A stretch of 64,000 nt of DNA from Nitrospira sp. GTDB taxonomy: Bacteria > Nitrospirota > Nitrospiria > Nitrospirales > Nitrospiraceae. Below the pieces are notes generated by a model. It saw only the letters and a program-made list of their open reading frames with translations, searched no databases and was not told where the DNA came from. Shown here piece by piece: positions 52,731 through 60,998 of the stretch; positions within the stretch are counted from its first letter, which is position 1; every line of letters begins with the position of its first letter. The translations under genes were made by a program, and so were the position numbers. The DNA lies in assembly GCA_016715825.1 (NCBI GenBank), contig JADJXO010000005.1:113695-177694 (forward strand). The letters run 5' to 3'.

Positions 52731-53852
52731 CTACAGAATGACGAGATTGTCTCGATGGATGACTTCCTCATACTCCTGAGGACCAAACTGCGATTGAATC
52801 ACTGTGGTCTTGAGACCCTTCATTTGGTGCACGAAGTCGGAAGAAAAGTTGACCAGGCCTTTGGCGAATTCCTTCCCGTCCGGCGTGAGGCAACTGACTG
52901 GATCGCCGGCTTCAAATACGCCGGTCACCTGAAGGATGCCTGATGCGAGGAGACTCTTACCACGCGCGCTCAGGGCCGCTACCGCTCCCTGATCGAGATG
53001 TAGTTGGCCGCGAGCGCGCAGCGTGAAGGCGATCCAATGCTTGCGGCTGTTCAAGCGGCGTTCTTTGGCGAGAAAGAGGCTTCCTCCTGATTGTCCAGCT
53101 AAGACCGCGGGCAGGAGTCCGGCCCGTTCGCCGTTGATAATCAACGTGGAAATTCCATACTCTGCGACTTTCTTCGCCGCCCGCAGCTTCGTGGCCATCC
53201 CCCCAGTGCCTTCAAAGGTGCTGGAAACTCCCGCCAATTGTTCAATGTCGGGAGTAATGTCAGGAACGAGTGGAATCAACTCGGCAGCGGGATTCTTGCG
53301 AGGGTCTTCCGTGTATAATCCATCGACATCCGAAAGAATCACCAGCAAATCTGCATCGGATAGGTGAGCCACCTCGCTGGCGAGGCTGTCGTTATCACCG
53401 ACCCGAATTTCGTCCACGGCAACCGTGTCGTTTTCGTTGATGATCGGGATGATGCCGAACCCGATCAGTGCCGATAAAGTATGGCGAGCATTGAGAAAGC
53501 GACGGCGATCAGCGAGGTCGTGGTGCGTCAGCAGAATTTGTGCCACTTGAATCGCGAGACGCTCGAAGGCCTTTTCATAGGCCCATATCAGTCGACTTTG
53601 TCCGACGGCGGCGGCTGCCTGCTTGACCGGAAGGTTCTTGGGATAGTCTTTCAGGCGTAATTTATGGATACCGGACACAATGGCGCCGGATGAGACGATG
53701 AGGATCTCCCGTCCCTGCGTGCGGAGCGTCGCGATCTCATCCGCTAATCGCTCAATCTGTTCAGGCCGGAGTCCCTCTGCACGTGATGCAAGCAAGCTAC
53801 TGCCGATTTTGATGACGATCCGTTTGGCCTCGACTAAGAGCTCGTCTCGCAT
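52731..53852 (-). CDS. proB: Glutamate 5-kinase
   Basis: A 373-residue kinase starting at MRDELLVEAKRIVIKIGSSL. The amino-acid kinase domain shows IKIGSSLLASRAEG, VSSGAIVSGIHKL and NENDTVAVDEIRVGDNDSLA, with a PUA domain at the C-terminus (HLDQGAVAALSARGKSLL). It is the first step of proline synthesis. It overlaps obgE by 19 bases. A longer frame to 53963 has no family support. Confidence 0.94.
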   Translation of the reverse strand: MRDELLVEAKRIVIKIGSSLLASRAEGLRPEQIERLADEIATLRTQGREILIVSSGAIVSGIHKLRLKDYPKNLPVKQAAAAVGQSRLIWAYEKAFERLAIQVAQILLTHHDLADRRRFLNARHTLSALIGFGIIPIINENDTVAVDEIRVGDNDSLASEVAHLSDADLLVILSDVDGLYTEDPRKNPAAELIPLVPDITPDIEQLAGVSSTFEGTGGMATKLRAAKKVAEYGISTLIINGERAGLLPAVLAGQSGGSLFLAKERRLNSRKHWIAFTLRARGQLHLDQGAVAALSARGKSLLASGILQVTGVFEAGDPVSCLTPDGKEFAKGLVNFSSDFVHQMKGLKTTVIQSQFGPQEYEEVIHRDNLVIL

Positions 53853-54859
53853 GGCGCCTTTCGCAACAGATCGACTTGCTTTCCGACATAGGTGATCAGA
53901 TCGCTTAGGCCTTCGTTCGTGGCAGCCGAGATGGCCAGGCATGGATAGCTTTTTCCTCGGCAATAGGTCTGCAGCTCGGCCAACCGTTCACCGGCACCGA
54001 TCACGTCGATCTTGGTTGCCACGACGGCGAATGGGCGATGGGGAAGCGTTGAGTCGTAGGCTCCCAGTTCACGTTGCAGCGTCTCAAAACCGGTAATAGG
54101 ATCCTCCGTCGCCCACTCCGACACATCGATCAAGTGCAGTAAAAACGCGGTGCGTTGAATGTGGCGCAGGAACTGAACACCGAGGCCCTTCCCTTCGTGG
54201 GCTCCTTCGATCAAGCCTGGGATATCGGCCACGACAAAGCTTCGGTGGGATCCCCAGCGAACAACGCCTAGATTGGGAATCAGGGTGGTGAAGGGATACT
54301 CGGCAATCTTCGGACGTGCAGCGGAAATCGCAGCAATGAGTGTTGACTTGCCGGCGTTCGGAAATCCGACAAGTCCGACGTCCGCAAGCAATTTGAGTTC
54401 GAGCCGTAAGGCACGTTCTTCGCCTGGGGTTCCGGGAGTACACTTCGTGGGTACTCGATTAACCGAGGTGGCAAAATTGCTGTTTCCTTTTCCTCCTCGG
54501 CCTCCTTTCGCGATGACAGCCGTTTGACCATCTCCGATAAAATCAGCGAGCACCTCTCTGGTCTCGTCATCATATACGATAGTGCCGACGGGAACGAGAA
54601 TGGTCAGGTCCTCTCCGGAACGGCCTGTACAATTGGAGCCCCCTCCGGCTCGCCCGTCCTGGGCCTCGTAGTGGTTTTGGTAGCGGAGGTCGAGTAGTGT
54701 CGTGAGTCGATGAGACGCGGTCAGGAGGATATCGCCACCATGGCCACCATCCCCGCCGTCCGGGCCCCCGCGAGGCACAAACATCTCTCTCCGGAAACTG
54801 CAGATGCCGTTGCCTCCTCGTCCGGCTCGGACCGTGATATGAGCTTCATCAACAAACAT
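53834..54859 (-). CDS. obgE: GTPase Obg
   Basis: A 341-residue GTPase. The Obg fold covers residues 1-157, rich in Gly (RAGRGGNGICSFRREMFVPR). The G domain follows with GFPNAGKST, DIPGLIEG, and NKxD-like ATKID. It has roles in ribosome assembly and stringent control. Encoded directly after rplU-rpmA as usual. Confidence 0.95.
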   Translation of the reverse strand: MFVDEAHITVRAGRGGNGICSFRREMFVPRGGPDGGDGGHGGDILLTASHRLTTLLDLRYQNHYEAQDGRAGGGSNCTGRSGEDLTILVPVGTIVYDDETREVLADFIGDGQTAVIAKGGRGGKGNSNFATSVNRVPTKCTPGTPGEERALRLELKLLADVGLVGFPNAGKSTLIAAISAARPKIAEYPFTTLIPNLGVVRWGSHRSFVVADIPGLIEGAHEGKGLGVQFLRHIQRTAFLLHLIDVSEWATEDPITGFETLQRELGAYDSTLPHRPFAVVATKIDVIGAGERLAELQTYCRGKSYPCLAISAATNEGLSDLITYVGKQVDLLRKAPCETSS

Positions 54860-54983
54860 ATGGTGACATCATATTGCGAATGGCTCAGTGATGAGGATGA
54901 GAATGTATACCCGAATCTGAACCGAACAGGCGGTGAGAATTCCTCCTGTCTCAGGTCGGCGCAGAGGAGATAGGGGAGGAGAA

Positions 54984-55247
54984 TCAGGACTTGGCTGGGC
55001 TGGGATACACGCTGACTTTCCGTTTGCCTCGCCCACCTTCGAACTTGACCACGCCGCTCATTTTTGCAAATAGCGTATGATCCCTTCCGAGGTCCACATT
55101 GAATCCAGGAAAGAATTTAGTGCCGCGCTGACGGACAATGATACTACCAGCCGTGACCGTCTGACCACCGTAGGCTTTCACGCCTAGATACTGTGGATTG
55201 CTGTCACGACCGTTACGCGATGATCCGCCACCCTTGTTTGTTGCCAT
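54984..55247 (-). CDS. rpmA: 50S ribosomal protein L27
   Basis: An 87-residue protein. MATNKGGGSSRNGRDSNPQY is the classic L27 start, with GSIIVRQRGTKFFPG in the centre. It follows rplU by 20 bases. Confidence 0.96.
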   Translation of the reverse strand: MATNKGGGSSRNGRDSNPQYLGVKAYGGQTVTAGSIIVRQRGTKFFPGFNVDLGRDHTLFAKMSGVVKFEGGRGKRKVSVYPSPAKS

Positions 55248-55267
55248 GGTAAGTCCTCTTGAGTCCG

Positions 55268-55582
55268 TTACGCTGACGCAATATTGGTAATAAGCAGCTT
55301 CGTGAAACCTTGCCGGTGTCCGCGGGTACGGCGGTAATTCTTGCGGCGTTTCTTCTTGAACACAGTAATTGAACGAGTTCGTCCGTGACGCACAATTTGG
55401 GCCGTTACCGTCGCGCCACTGATAAGTGGTTGTCCAACCAGGAGCCCGCCCTCACCATGCACGAGACGGACTTGGTTCAGCTCGATTTGGGATCCGACAT
55501 CTCCGGGTAGGCTCGCAACCTGAATCGTCGCTCCTGCTTCAACTCGATATTGCTTACCGCCCGTTTCAATAATTGCGTACAT
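55268..55582 (-). CDS. rplU: 50S ribosomal protein L21
   Basis: A 104-residue protein: MYAIIETGGKQYRVEAGATI, then TVFKKKRRKNYRRTRGHRQG. Standard length and motifs. GGAGAAGAG precedes the ATG. A near-consensus promoter lies just upstream. Confidence 0.96.
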   Translation of the reverse strand: MYAIIETGGKQYRVEAGATIQVASLPGDVGSQIELNQVRLVHGEGGLLVGQPLISGATVTAQIVRHGRTRSITVFKKKRRKNYRRTRGHRQGFTKLLITNIASA

Positions 55583-55611
55583 GTCTCTTCTCCGAAATTA
55601 AAGAACGCTTC

Positions 55612-55640
55612 ATTTAACATGTGGTGACTGAGACTGTCAA
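55612..55640 (-). promoter_or_regulatory. Sigma-70-type promoter for rplU-rpmA-obgE-proB
   Basis: On the minus strand TTGACA (55640-55635) is 17 bases from TTAAAT (55617-55612). The rplU ATG lies about 30 bases downstream of the -10. Confidence 0.7.
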
Positions 55641-55795
55641 GCGGAAGCAGGGGTGTCTGAGATCCCAGATGCGAGCAGGCCCCCTCTCTTGGAGGGCTAG
55701 GCTGGAGCCTGCGTCAACGCGTATGGTCTGCTCCATCGAGGTAGGGGAGTGAACAGCAGACGGTCCTCTTTTGGACTGGGAGCGCACGCAGAACA

Positions 55796-56140
55796 ATGCC
55801 GCACGCCAATAAGTTTGTGATTCGTACCTACCACCGGATTCCCGTTCGTTGTGCCCTATATTACTTGGGTGACGATTTTCTTGGAAAGGGAATGGTGATC
55901 AATCTTTGCCGGAACGGGTTCCGGGTGTTGGGCGACCACCAGGTCGTACCAGGTATGGAATTGGCGGTTCGAATTACGCTCCTAGATAAGGATGAGCCGG
56001 TGGAAATCCAGCGGGTAACCGTTCGCTGGGTGCGCGGGCTGCTGTTTGGTGCCAAAGTCGTGACGATGAGTCCGGATGGTGAAGATCGAATCGGAACGTT
56101 TCTCAGTGCTCGCTTGCGCGCGTATTGTGCGTCTTCTTAG
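55796..56140 (+). CDS. PilZ domain protein
   Basis: A 114-residue stand-alone PilZ domain: YHRIPVRCALYYLGDDFLGK, MVINLCRNGFRVLG and VTVRWVRGLLFGAKVV. The RxxxR motif is weak, so c-di-GMP binding is uncertain. Divergent from rplU; not similar enough to the 31-kb pair to be a recent copy. Confidence 0.72.
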   Translation: MPHANKFVIRTYHRIPVRCALYYLGDDFLGKGMVINLCRNGFRVLGDHQVVPGMELAVRITLLDKDEPVEIQRVTVRWVRGLLFGAKVVTMSPDGEDRIGTFLSARLRAYCASS

Positions 56141-56244
56141 TTCCAGTGCCGGTCCCTTTGCTTGACCCTCAAGTAGCCTCACGCTATATTTCACTCGGCA
56201 CACGGCCTGACAACAGGTTTCCTTAACCGCGGAGATTGCTCTCA

Positions 56245-57159
56245 ATGCTGGAGCCGGTCGAAAAAATTTGGATGGACGGAAAATTTGTGGCGTGGGGCGA
56301 GGCAAATGTCCATATTCTCACGCATTCGCTCCACTATGGCCTGGCAGCGTTTGAGGGTCTCCGGTGTTACAAAGGAAAATCAGGATCCGCCATCTTTCGA
56401 CTTCAGGAGCACGTCGATCGACTGTTCAACTCCGCGCACATCGGCATGATGGGCATGCCCTATGACCAAAAACAGATCACCGATGCTATTCTAGAAACGG
56501 TTCGCATCAATCGTCTCGATGCCTGTTATATTCGTCCACTGGTCTACATTGGGTATGGAACGATGGGGGTGCATCCGGGAGACAATCCCATTCGGGTGGC
56601 CATCGCAGCGTGGAAATGGGGGGCGTACCTGGGAGACGAGGCGTTGGCGAATGGGATGCGCGCCTGTATCTCCTCATTCACGCGACATCATGTGAATGTG
56701 TCCATGACCAGAGGGAAAATATCCGGATACTATGTGAACTCCATTATGGCGAAGCAACAGGCGAAGGCCGATGGATATGACGAAGCTATTCTTCTCGATC
56801 CGGAGGGATATGTCGCCGAGGGAACGGGCGAAAACGTGTTTATGATTCGTCGGGGTATCCTTAAAACCACACCATTGACTTCGGTGCTTGAGGGAATTAC
56901 CAGAGACTCCGTCATGCAACTGGCGCGAGAGCGAAACATTACTGTCGTCGAAGAACGATTCACGCGTGACGAGCTGTACATTGCAGATGAGGTTTTCGTG
57001 ACCGGAACGGCCGCGGAGCTGACGCCGGTCAGAGAGATCGATCGTCGCCGAATCGGAAACGGCACTCCAGGGCCGATTACACGAACTCTTCAAGATGCCT
57101 TCTTTTCAATCGTGCGTGGAGAAGATGCTGCGCACGAGTCTTGGCTGACTCGAGTCTGA
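56245..57159 (+). CDS. ilvE: Branched-chain amino acid aminotransferase
   Basis: A 304-residue fold-type IV aminotransferase. The PLP lysine is K158 in RGKISGYYVNS. Other markers: EGLRCYKG, AEGTGENVFMIRRG and TGTAAELTPVREIDRR. It finishes Ile, Leu and Val synthesis. The ATG at 56245 has GGAGA upstream; TTG at 56236 is an alternative. Confidence 0.93.
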   Translation: MLEPVEKIWMDGKFVAWGEANVHILTHSLHYGLAAFEGLRCYKGKSGSAIFRLQEHVDRLFNSAHIGMMGMPYDQKQITDAILETVRINRLDACYIRPLVYIGYGTMGVHPGDNPIRVAIAAWKWGAYLGDEALANGMRACISSFTRHHVNVSMTRGKISGYYVNSIMAKQQAKADGYDEAILLDPEGYVAEGTGENVFMIRRGILKTTPLTSVLEGITRDSVMQLARERNITVVEERFTRDELYIADEVFVTGTAAELTPVREIDRRRIGNGTPGPITRTLQDAFFSIVRGEDAAHESWLTRV

Positions 57160-57266
57160 CACGCTCTCAGACACATTCTAGCGGCACCCGAACGCATGGG
57201 TTCGAAGGTGGGTGGGTGGTTGGTTTGCTTGGCTCACGAACCGTCAAGAGTTTGGCCTACCCTGAT

Positions 57267-57638
57267 TTAGTGACTCTCCTCGGAAGTCTCTCCTACAGCA
57301 GGGTGTACCTCCTCTGATGGCTTGGCAGCAGGGTCAGCTGCTGGAGGTACAGATTCGCTCTTTGATTCGTTCTTTGGCTCCATATCGATGACGGTGGAGG
57401 AGAAGTTTTGTTGCTTCGCCAAGATCGCTAGGCTGAACGAGGTGACCATGAATATCGCCGCCACGACCACCGTCAGCTTGCTCAAGAAGTTGGCAGGGCC
57501 ACGGCTGCCGAACACCGTTTGACTCGATCCGCCAAAAGCGGCGCCGATCTCCGCTCCTTTCCCGGATTGGAGAAGAATCGCTCCGATCATCAGAAAACAG
57601 ACGAAGACATGAATGACGACGATTGCGGTGTAGAGCAT
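57267..57638 (-). CDS. secG: Preprotein translocase subunit SecG
   Basis: A 123-residue protein with two helices: LYTAIVVIHVFVCFLMIGAI and LTVVVAAIFMVTSFSLAILA. GKGAEIGAAFGGSSQTVFGS between them is the SecG signature. The C-terminal tail is acidic and Pro-rich. It follows tpiA by six bases. Confidence 0.92.
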   Translation of the reverse strand: MLYTAIVVIHVFVCFLMIGAILLQSGKGAEIGAAFGGSSQTVFGSRGPANFLSKLTVVVAAIFMVTSFSLAILAKQQNFSSTVIDMEPKNESKSESVPPAADPAAKPSEEVHPAVGETSEESH

Positions 57639-57644
57639 GAAATC

Positions 57645-58427
57645 TTAGACTCCGATTGAGCGAGCGGTTGATGCAACGCGGGCGATTGTAGCAAAGGACT
57701 CGACCTGGAGACAAGCACCTCCGATCAGTGCGCCGTCCACCTGGTTGGAAGCGAGAAGGGATTCAATGTTCTGAGGTGTGACGCTCCCGCCATAGAGAAT
57801 CCGAGTTGAGTCAGCATTCGCGGGAGAAATTGTGGTAGCCAGGACTCGCCGAATCGTTTTGTGGGCGGCTACGGCTTGCTCAGCCGTTGCGGACTTCCCG
57901 GTCCCGATCGCCCAGATGGGTTCATAGGCGACGGTTATTCCACTCAAGGCGTCGGCGGTGAAGCCGGACAGACTTTCATTCAACTGTTGGGTGAGTACGT
58001 CGTCAGTCATTCCATTTTCACGCTGCGTGAGCGATTCGCCGACGCAGAGGATCGGGCGGAGGCCGTGCTTGAGCGCGGCTCGGATCTTCTTCTGGAGGCT
58101 GTGGCTTTGTTCGCCGAAGAGGGTTCGCCGTTCTGAGTGACCAAGAATGACATAGCGACAGCCAAGGTCCACAAGCATTGGGGCCGAAATCTCTCCCGTG
58201 TAGGCACCCTGATCCTCCCAAAACATATCTTGCGCTCCAAGCTGTAGAGGAAAGGACGACTCAAGTGCCGTGCGGACCGTTTGCAGGGCGGTGAATGGAG
58301 GAGCCACGACAAGCTCAATGGGTGAGGAGAGACCATGAAGGCGTTCACTCAGGGCACGGACGAACGTGGCCGCTTCGGACGCGGTCTTGTTCATTTTCCA
58401 ATTACCGACGATGAGAACTCTGCGCAA
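57645..58427 (-). CDS. tpiA: Triosephosphate isomerase
   Basis: A 260-residue enzyme starting with TTG at 58427 after GAGGATAAG: RRVLIVGNWKMNKTA with the catalytic Lys11. LGHSERR contains the catalytic His, and YEPIWAIGTG the catalytic Glu. A much longer upstream frame overlaps pgk and is not used. Confidence 0.94.
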   Translation of the reverse strand: MRRVLIVGNWKMNKTASEAATFVRALSERLHGLSSPIELVVAPPFTALQTVRTALESSFPLQLGAQDMFWEDQGAYTGEISAPMLVDLGCRYVILGHSERRTLFGEQSHSLQKKIRAALKHGLRPILCVGESLTQRENGMTDDVLTQQLNESLSGFTADALSGITVAYEPIWAIGTGKSATAEQAVAAHKTIRRVLATTISPANADSTRILYGGSVTPQNIESLLASNQVDGALIGGACLQVESFATIARVASTARSIGV

Positions 58428-58467
58428 ACTTATCCTCGTGATGTTGGGTTCAATGAGGAGGTATGGA

Positions 58468-59667
58468 TCAATTTGATCGGTCCGGCAGCGCTGCGAGGCC
58501 AGGAAGTGTTTTCCCTTCGAGTAGTTCCAGCGCGGCACCACCCCCGGTCGAAATGAACGACATGCTTTCGGATACGCCGGCCCGATGAACAGCCAGCGCG
58601 GTCTCGCCGCCACCGACGATCGTGAGGGCATAAGCGTCGGCGATCGCATGGGCCATGGCAAAGGTGCCTCTGGCATAGGCGTCGATTTCAAACACGCCCA
58701 TCGGCCCGTTCCACAGGATGGTTTTGGCGTTTTGGACCGCTTCATTGAATAGCTTGACCGAGGCTGGGCCAATATCCAACGCATACCACCCTTTGGGAAT
58801 CTCTTGGACGGGAACAATCTTTGTTTCCGCGCCTACGTCCCGGCTGGCGGCCACCACACAATCGACGGGGAGGTAAAATTTGACTCCGCGTGAGAGGGCA
58901 TGGTCTTCGATGCCGCGCGCAAAATCCAGCATGTCCATTTCAACGAGTGAATTTCCGATCTCCATGCCTTTTGCCTTCAAGAAGGTAAACGCCATGCCGC
59001 CGCCGATGATGACCTTATCAACCTTCTTTCCCAGGTTTTCAATGACGCCGATCTTTCCGGATACCTTCGCGCCTCCCAGGACAGCGGCAAAAGGGCGCAC
59101 GGGATTGGCAACCGCACCTTCAAGATATTCGATTTCTTTTTTCAGCAGGGCTCCAGCCGCTGAATCCTTGATGTACTTGGTGATGCCGACGGTCGAGGCA
59201 TGCGCTCGATGGGCCGCTCCAAATGCGTCATTAATGAAGACATCACCCAGTGAGGCCAGGGCTTTGGCGAAGGTGTCATCGTTTTTTTCTTCGCCGGCGT
59301 GAAAACGAAGATTCTCCAGTAAGAGCACGTCTCCGTCTTTCATCTTGCCGACTAGCTTTTCGACGGCCGGGCCCATACAGTCCGGAGCGAAGGTCACGTC
59401 TTTCCCCAACAGTCGTCCAAGGCGTTTGGCGACAGGGGCTAAGCTGTATTTGGGGTCGAACGCACCATTTGGACGGCCAAGATGCGAGCACAGGATGACT
59501 TTGGCGCCCTCATCGACGACACGATTAATGGTCGGCAAGGTCGAGCGGATACGGGTGTCATCGGTAATCTGTAGCGATTCATCGAGAGGGACGTTGAAAT
59601 CAGCGCGGATGATGACTCGCTTCCCACGAAGTTGCACATCGTCAATCGTTTGTTTGTGCAGGTTCAT
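58468..59667 (-). CDS. pgk: Phosphoglycerate kinase
   Basis: A 399-residue enzyme: RVIIRADFNVPLD at the start, then SHLGRPNG, VLLLENLRFH and GGAKVSGKIGVIENL, finishing STGGGAALELLEGK. AAGGAG precedes the ATG at 59667. It lies between gap and tpiA, so the block is a glycolytic operon on the minus strand. Confidence 0.96.
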   Translation of the reverse strand: MNLHKQTIDDVQLRGKRVIIRADFNVPLDESLQITDDTRIRSTLPTINRVVDEGAKVILCSHLGRPNGAFDPKYSLAPVAKRLGRLLGKDVTFAPDCMGPAVEKLVGKMKDGDVLLLENLRFHAGEEKNDDTFAKALASLGDVFINDAFGAAHRAHASTVGITKYIKDSAAGALLKKEIEYLEGAVANPVRPFAAVLGGAKVSGKIGVIENLGKKVDKVIIGGGMAFTFLKAKGMEIGNSLVEMDMLDFARGIEDHALSRGVKFYLPVDCVVAASRDVGAETKIVPVQEIPKGWYALDIGPASVKLFNEAVQNAKTILWNGPMGVFEIDAYARGTFAMAHAIADAYALTIVGGGETALAVHRAGVSESMSFISTGGGAALELLEGKTLPGLAALPDRSN

Positions 59668-59767
59668 CCGCACTCCTTAATTCAGCCACGTTGGGGGATG
59701 AGCCCATGGGTGGGGTCGATGTTAAGAAAACCCCTGCTGGGTCATCCCTGTCACAGGTGTGTTGCAG

Positions 59768-60769
59768 TTATTTCCCTGCCAGCACTTTCACCAGGTCTTT
59801 GACACGGCAAGAATAGCCCCACTCGTTGTCGTACCAGGCGGTGACTTTGACGAGACGCTTGTCCACCACATTCGTCAAGGGAGCATCGACAGTGGCCGAG
59901 TGCGGGTCCCCTTTTTGGTCGATGGAGACGAGGGGCTCTTCGGAGTACTTGAGAATGCCTTTGAGCGGACCGTCCGCCGCTTTCTTGAAGGCGGCATTTA
60001 CGGACGCAATATCACAATCCTTCTCAGTTTCGACGGTGAGGTCGACCAGTGACACATTCGGCGTCGGCACTCGAATCGCGAGTCCGTCCAGTTTGCCTTT
60101 GAGTTCGGGGATCACGAGGTGGAGAGCCTTCGCAGCACCGGTGCTGGTCGGAATCATCGACATCCCTGCGGCGCGCGCACGCCGAAGATCCTTGTGTGGA
60201 AGGTCCAACAGTTGCTGATCGTTCGTGTAAGAATGGATCGTGGTCATGACTCCGTGTTTGATTCCGAAGGTCTCCAACAAAACCTTGGCGACAGGCGCCA
60301 GGCAGTTGGTTGTGCAGGAGGCATTGGATACGATGTGATGGGACTTCGGATCGAACTTGTTGTCGTTCACACCGAGCACAATAGTCACATCGGGGTCTTT
60401 CGCCGGTGCGGAGATGATCACATGCTTGGCGCCGGCCGACAGATGTTTACCAGCCGATTCCCGATCAGTGAATCGACCGGTGGATTCGATGACCACATCG
60501 ACGTTCAGCGCTTTCCATGGAAGTTCTTTGGGGTCCTTGAAGGCCAGCACCTTGATCGGTTTTCCATCGACGAGGATCTGATCTTCTTTAGCTTCGACAT
60601 TGGCCGGCAGTGTTCCATGGACTGAGTCGTATTTGAGGAGATAGGCCAGTGTCTTGGCGTCTGTGAGATCATTGATGGCGACGATCTGAAGATCTTGATC
60701 GTCCATTGCGGCGCGGAACACATTGCGTCCGATGCGTCCGAATCCATTGATTCCAACTCGAATGGCCAT
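59768..60769 (-). CDS. gap: Glyceraldehyde-3-phosphate dehydrogenase
   Basis: A 333-residue enzyme. The NAD motif is INGFGRIGRN; the catalytic Cys is C152 in SNASCTTNCLAP, and the C-terminal WYDNEWGYSCRVKDL is standard. AGAGGAAT precedes the ATG. It begins the gap-pgk-tpiA-secG operon. Confidence 0.96.
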   Translation of the reverse strand: MAIRVGINGFGRIGRNVFRAAMDDQDLQIVAINDLTDAKTLAYLLKYDSVHGTLPANVEAKEDQILVDGKPIKVLAFKDPKELPWKALNVDVVIESTGRFTDRESAGKHLSAGAKHVIISAPAKDPDVTIVLGVNDNKFDPKSHHIVSNASCTTNCLAPVAKVLLETFGIKHGVMTTIHSYTNDQQLLDLPHKDLRRARAAGMSMIPTSTGAAKALHLVIPELKGKLDGLAIRVPTPNVSLVDLTVETEKDCDIASVNAAFKKAADGPLKGILKYSEEPLVSIDQKGDPHSATVDAPLTNVVDKRLVKVTAWYDNEWGYSCRVKDLVKVLAGK

Positions 60770-60998
60770 AGTGTATTCCTCTACTTAGAACTATGTTTGT
60801 TTAGGGCAGATTTGGAAGCCCCACACGAAGCTCGATACTATCGATGGTGTCTCCTTCTTGTCAAGATACAGGGAGTGCGTACCGCATTTCCAAATTCATC
60901 CAAACCTACGTAGGAGTTCCGGAGTCCGGTGGATTCGGATCTTGTTTCACTCAGGGCGTTTCGGTAGATTCCGAAGGACATCGAGGAGCACATTCGAC

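Noticed and set aside
57645..58817. Triosephosphate isomerase frame extended to 58817
   Set aside because: The extra 130 codons run across pgk in another frame; the family start at 58427 has its own ribosome site.
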